Origin: an uncultured SAR86 cluster bacterium
GTDB lineage: Bacteria > Pseudomonadota > Gammaproteobacteria > Magnimaribacterales > D2472
DNA length: 64,000 nucleotides
Assembly (NCBI GenBank): GCA_905181645.1
Contig: CAJIYN010000001.1
Span: 1-64,000, forward strand
Reading direction: 5' to 3'
Every line of letters begins with the position of its first letter. The stretch's first letter is position 1. Shown piece after piece: positions 60,974-64,000 of the stretch. The translations under genes and the position numbers were made by a program. A model generated the notes under the pieces. The model was not told the DNA's origin. It searched no databases and saw only the letters and a list, made by a program, of their open reading frames with translations.

Positions 60974-61001
60974 TTTACATTCTCAAAAGGTAGGATACAT
61001 A
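60974..61001 (+). promoter_or_regulatory. Possible sigma-70 promoter for cobST
   Basis: TTTACA (60974-60979), a 16-nt spacer and TACATA (60996-61001) lie 20 nt upstream of the cobS start in the 108-nt gap that divides it from divergent tesB. Four of six and five of six matches to the consensus boxes. AT-rich background makes chance matches likely. Confidence 0.35.
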
Positions 61002-61021
61002 TCTTCAAAACAGAAAAAATT

Positions 61022-61981
61022 ATGTATATAACAAAAAATAGAATTACCAAAAAAAGCTGATATTAAAGTCAAAGTTTCAGATGTCTTTGGTTTTCCTTCT
61101 GAGCTTATCGTAGCTGCATATAAAGAAAAAACACAATGGGTTCCTGAGATAGATAAATCCTACAAATTTGATCCTGAAACCACATTAGCAATTCTTGCAG
61201 GCTTTGAACATAACAGAAGAGTTATGATTCAAGGTTTTCATGGAACAGGTAAATCAACTCATATAGAACAAGTTGCAGCTAGATTAAATTGGCCTTGTCT
61301 AAGAATTAATTTAGATAGTCATATTTCTAGAATAGACTTATTAGGTAAAGATGTTATCAAGCTTCAAGAAGGCAAACAGGTAACGGATTTTAAAGAGGGC
61401 TTGCTTCCATGGTCTATTCAAAATCCAGTAGCTTTAGTTTTTGATGAATATGATGCTGGAAGACCTGATGTGATGTTTGTAATCCAAAGAATACTTGAAG
61501 TGGAAGGTAAACTTACACTACTAGATCAAAACAAAGTAATTACACCACATCCTTATTTTAGGCTTTTTGCTACTACTAATACAGTTGGGCTTGGCGACGT
61601 TACTGGCCTCTATCACGGAACCCAACAAATCAATCAGGGTCAAATGGATAGATGGCATATCCTTTCAACATTGAATTATCTAGATCCTAAGCAAGAATTT
61701 AATGTTGTGAGCTCTAAGTTAAAAAGCTTTAAATCTGCAAAAAATAAAAAGTGGGAAAAAGTTTAATTTTCTAAAATATGGATTATTTATCAATCAAGAG
61801 CTTGCAGATAAGCTGACCAATAAATTACTTCATAAATCTTTTCAAGATATTAAAAAATCTAAAAGCAATAAACTAGAACCTTCAAAAATGTGATGATACT
61901 GAGAAACCAATTATTGCTGAGTATTTTCAACGCTGTTTTGGTGAAGACCTTGAGGAAAGTCACAACCCTCATACAAAATAA
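61022..61981 (+). CDS. cobS: CobS-like AAA+ ATPase (cobaltochelatase small-subunit family; frameshifted, patched)
   Basis: MoxR-type AAA+ ATPase homologous to the CobS subunit of aerobic cobaltochelatase. KVSDVFGFPSELIVAAYKEK, the P-loop MIQGFHGTGKSTHIEQVAAR, RINLDSHISRIDLLGKD, Walker B ALVFDEYDAGRPDVMFVIQR and RLFATTNTVGLGDVTGLYHG are nearly identical to CobS. The end, KCDDTEKPIIAEYFQRCFGE, is also CobS. About 61765-61890 reads as unrelated sequence in place of the sensor-2 region. ATG 61022 with an indel before the ELPKKADIKVK frame. Two nt from cobT. Confidence 0.9.
61765..61890 (+). other. Unidentified fragment inside cobS
   Basis: The frame NFLKYGLFINQELADKLTNK then LHKSFQDIKKSKSNKLEPSK replaces the CobS stretch that should read like DISTVMSPRTVITWAEN. 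Composition is as AT-rich as the neighbours. Native cobS resumes at KCDDTEK near 61890. Family not recognised; 125 nt, the size of the other patches. Confidence 0.4.
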
Positions 61982-61983
61982 GT

Positions 61984-63738
61984 ATGGCGTGGGTAAAGGA
62001 TAGAGAAAACCTTCATATTGCAGCAATATCATCTGCAAAAGCTATTTCAAAAAATAAAGAATTAGCCTCAAAAAATACATCTTCCAATAGATCTCCTAAT
62101 CTAGGAGAAATATCTTTAACAGCAGCACCACGATCTTCAGCAAAGATAGGCGCATGGCGCGGTGAAGCAGATTTTCAGGCATTTTGGAATCTTTATCATA
62201 AAAACTTAGAAGAATTACCTTTAAAAAAAGATGCAAGAGAAATCTTTCAAGAACTAGAGCTATCCAGGGTAGAGATACTTGGTGGAAATAAATATAAAGG
62301 CGCTAAGCAGAATATTATTGCTCATATTGAGCAAAAGAGTTCTGAATTAATAAACGAAAAAATTCAAAACCAAATACCTTTTGCTGTAAACCTGTGGCTT
62401 AAACATGTAAGTGGTTATAAATTCTCAGGTGCGGCTAAAGAAATTGTTACTAACTTTAAAACTGTATTTTTACCAGAAGATAATTTAACTCTTCATGATA
62501 ATTTTATTAAAAGTCTTAATGATCAGTATGCTTTTGAAAAGGAGTCATTAAGGCTATTGCGACAACTCAATCTTTTAAAAGAGCATTCTAATGATTCAAT
62601 GGAGGAAGATGATGATGTCAATGCAGTTTATCATAATCTTGAAATTACAGAAGAACTAATAAACTCGGAGATTGAATCAGAAAATGTAACCGAAACCTCT
62701 GATGAAATTAACGAAGTGGATGATGATCTTTTACAAGAAGCATCTATAGATATAGACGCTAAGTCTATCGAAGAAGAAATAGAGCTCTCTGGAAGTTATA
62801 CAGATATATATGAGGGCAAAATTATAAGTCTGCGAGTACAAAATTTGATGAAATTATAGAAGCTAATAAACTATGCGATCTAGGATGAGGCTATAAGATT
62901 AAGAGTTCAATTAGATAATCTTATAAAACCTTATCAAACTACAATTGGAAAACTAGCAAATAGACTCCAAAGACTTTTGCTGGCAAAACAAAATACTAGT
63001 TGGAACTTTAATCTTGAAGAAGGCATGTTAGATACTGCAAGGCTTCATAGAGTAATTGCAGAACCGGGTCACCCCTCTTAGTTTTAAAGAAGAAACTGAA
63101 AAAGATTTTAAAAATACTGTTGTGAGTCTTTTAATAGACAGTTCCGGATCTATGAGAGGTAGACCTATAACAATAGCTGCTATCTGTGCAGATATAATGG
63201 CAAGGACTCTTGAACGATGCTCTATAAAAACTGAAGTATTGGGATTTACTACTAAAAACTGGAAAGGTGGTGAATCAAAGAAACTATGGTTAGAAAATGA
63301 TAAGCCAGTTCACCTGGCAGATTAAATGACATTAGACATATTATTTTTAAAAATGCTGATAATTCATGGAGAAGAGCAAGAAAATACTTTGGGGTAATGC
63401 TAAGAGAAGGTTTGCTTAAAGAGAATATTGATGGAGAAGCGCTTTCTTGGAGCTTTCAAAGATTATTAAAGAGACCAGAAGAAAGAAAAATACTTATGGT
63501 TATTTCTGATGGTGCTCCAGTCGACGACTCTACTCTTTCAACTAATCATCCTCTATTTTTAGATGATCATTTACGAACTATTATTAACTCAATTGAGGAA
63601 GACAATAAAATAGAGTTGTTGGCCATAGGTATAGGTCATGATGTTTCAAAGTACTATAAAAGAGCGATAACTATTCATAGAGCAGAAGAGTTAGGTGAAG
63701 TTTTACTTGAAGAACTCACTGAGCTTTTTAAAAATTAG
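61984..63738 (+). CDS. cobT: CobT-like VWA-domain protein (cobaltochelatase large-subunit family; frameshifted)
   Basis: Partner of CobS. The N-terminal part ([40 protein letters not shown]) is the CobT start; a long acidic middle (residues about 200-290, [13 protein letters not shown] and EIELSGSY) is typical. The VWA end has the MIDAS motif [59 protein letters not shown] and [15 protein letters not shown]. Indels near 62840, 62885, 63060 and 63320. About 585 residues. Starts 2 nt after cobS. Confidence 0.92.
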
Positions 63739-63807
63739 AAATTCCTATAGAATATAGACCAAGGTAGTATAGATACCTGCAGATTTAAGAACAATTAAGG
63801 GAAAATT

Positions 63808-64000
63808 ATGAAAATAACTCACACAGATGGACCGCCTAAAGATTTACTATATTTTGATGAAGAAATGGATCTCCAACAAAAAGATGTTGAAGATGTAGCT
63901 GAAATTTTTAAAACCCCTTTAACAGGATCATATAACTGGGACTATACGGTCTCTGATAATAGGATTAAAAGACTCTATGAGCTTGGAAAAGAGCTTAACT
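63808..64000 (+). CDS. Ferritin-like (AurF-type) oxygenase, N-terminal part
   Basis: Open at the right edge; 64 codons visible from ATG 63808, with AAGGGA 7-12 nt upstream. IFKTPLTGSYNWDYTVSDNR then IKRLYELGKELN resembles the start of ferritin-like diiron proteins related to p-aminobenzoate N-oxygenase AurF, where TGSYNWDY precedes the metal-binding helices. None of the iron ligands is inside the window. Follows cobT by 69 nt. Confidence 0.55.
   Translation, partial: MKITHTDGPPKDLLYFDEEMDLQQKDVEDVAEIFKTPLTGSYNWDYTVSDNRIKRLYELGKELN

Overview
The window looks like a chromosomal segment of a free-living marine gammaproteobacterium with a streamlined, AT-rich genome (by eye about one third G+C). 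Genes are tightly packed, with start/stop overlaps of 1 to 40 nt and very little intergenic DNA. The ordered block gyrA-serC-pheA-hisC-tyrA-aroA-cmk-rpsA-ihfB-pyrF, together with ubiG-gph-yciK, glyA-nrdR-ribD-ribB-ribH-nusB, miaA-hflKC-purA, aroKB next to gltB, and algC-slmA, is gammaproteobacterial. The very low G+C, small proteins and gene repertoire fit the SAR86 cluster best. That placement is an inference from context; no phylogeny was run.

Layout. 1-10231 (minus): aromatic amino acid/serine superoperon ending in gyrA. 10314-13087 (minus): proton-translocating transhydrogenase pntA1-pntA2-pntB. 13271-15261 (plus): ubiG, phosphoglycolate phosphatase, an SDR. 15229-17909 (minus): base-excision glycosylase, rluB, scpB, scpA. 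18102-20497 (plus): DAHP synthase, a double-domain DnaT-like protein and a lambda-P-like protein. 20575-27544 (plus): RND efflux pair, xseB, ispA, dxs. 27711-30338 (minus): pgpA, thiL, thiolase, small membrane protein. 30382-35757 (plus): nth, glyA, nrdR, riboflavin genes, nusB. 35741-41422 (minus): purA, hflC, hflK, miaA, PII, waaA. 41461-46751: lipid A acyltransferase and a surface-glycan-like cluster (two methyltransferases, an alpha/alpha-toroid protein, a glycosyltransferase), then ilvE. 46815-51218: phosphomannomutase, slmA, PBP1A. 51339-60913: aroK, aroB, gltB, gltD, hemE, tesB. 61022-64000 (plus): cobS, cobT and the start of a ferritin-like oxygenase.

Sequence quality dominates this window. 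Most genes longer than about 400 nt are broken by one or more single-base indels, often in A/T runs; restoring one base restores the conserved protein. In addition, about fifteen genes or gene junctions contain a 70-250 nt stretch that belongs to an unrelated gene or to an orthologue from another organism: hldE in tyrA, hemW before ubiG, trxB and a GH92 mannosidase at the dxs/pgpA junction, trmL in miaA, AmpD in a methyltransferase, dnaG in algC, a Bacteroidetes-like surface protein in waaA, and a regulatory-domain protein in hemE. These patches replace native sequence and often join at short shared words. They look like assembly or read-correction chimeras, not biology. Gene calls below are therefore given as whole loci with the indels ignored and the patches listed separately.

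Biology worth following: the cobS/cobT AAA+/VWA pair without a visible CobN, next to a ferritin-like protein; the lipid A/glycan cluster; the DnaT-like plus P-like pair; an RND pump with a changed proton relay and a membrane fusion protein lacking its hairpin; a five-domain ribosomal protein S1; a RibB with a degenerate RibA domain in a riboflavin operon with no riboflavin synthase gene; and divergent gltB/gltD with a tandem direct repeat between them.
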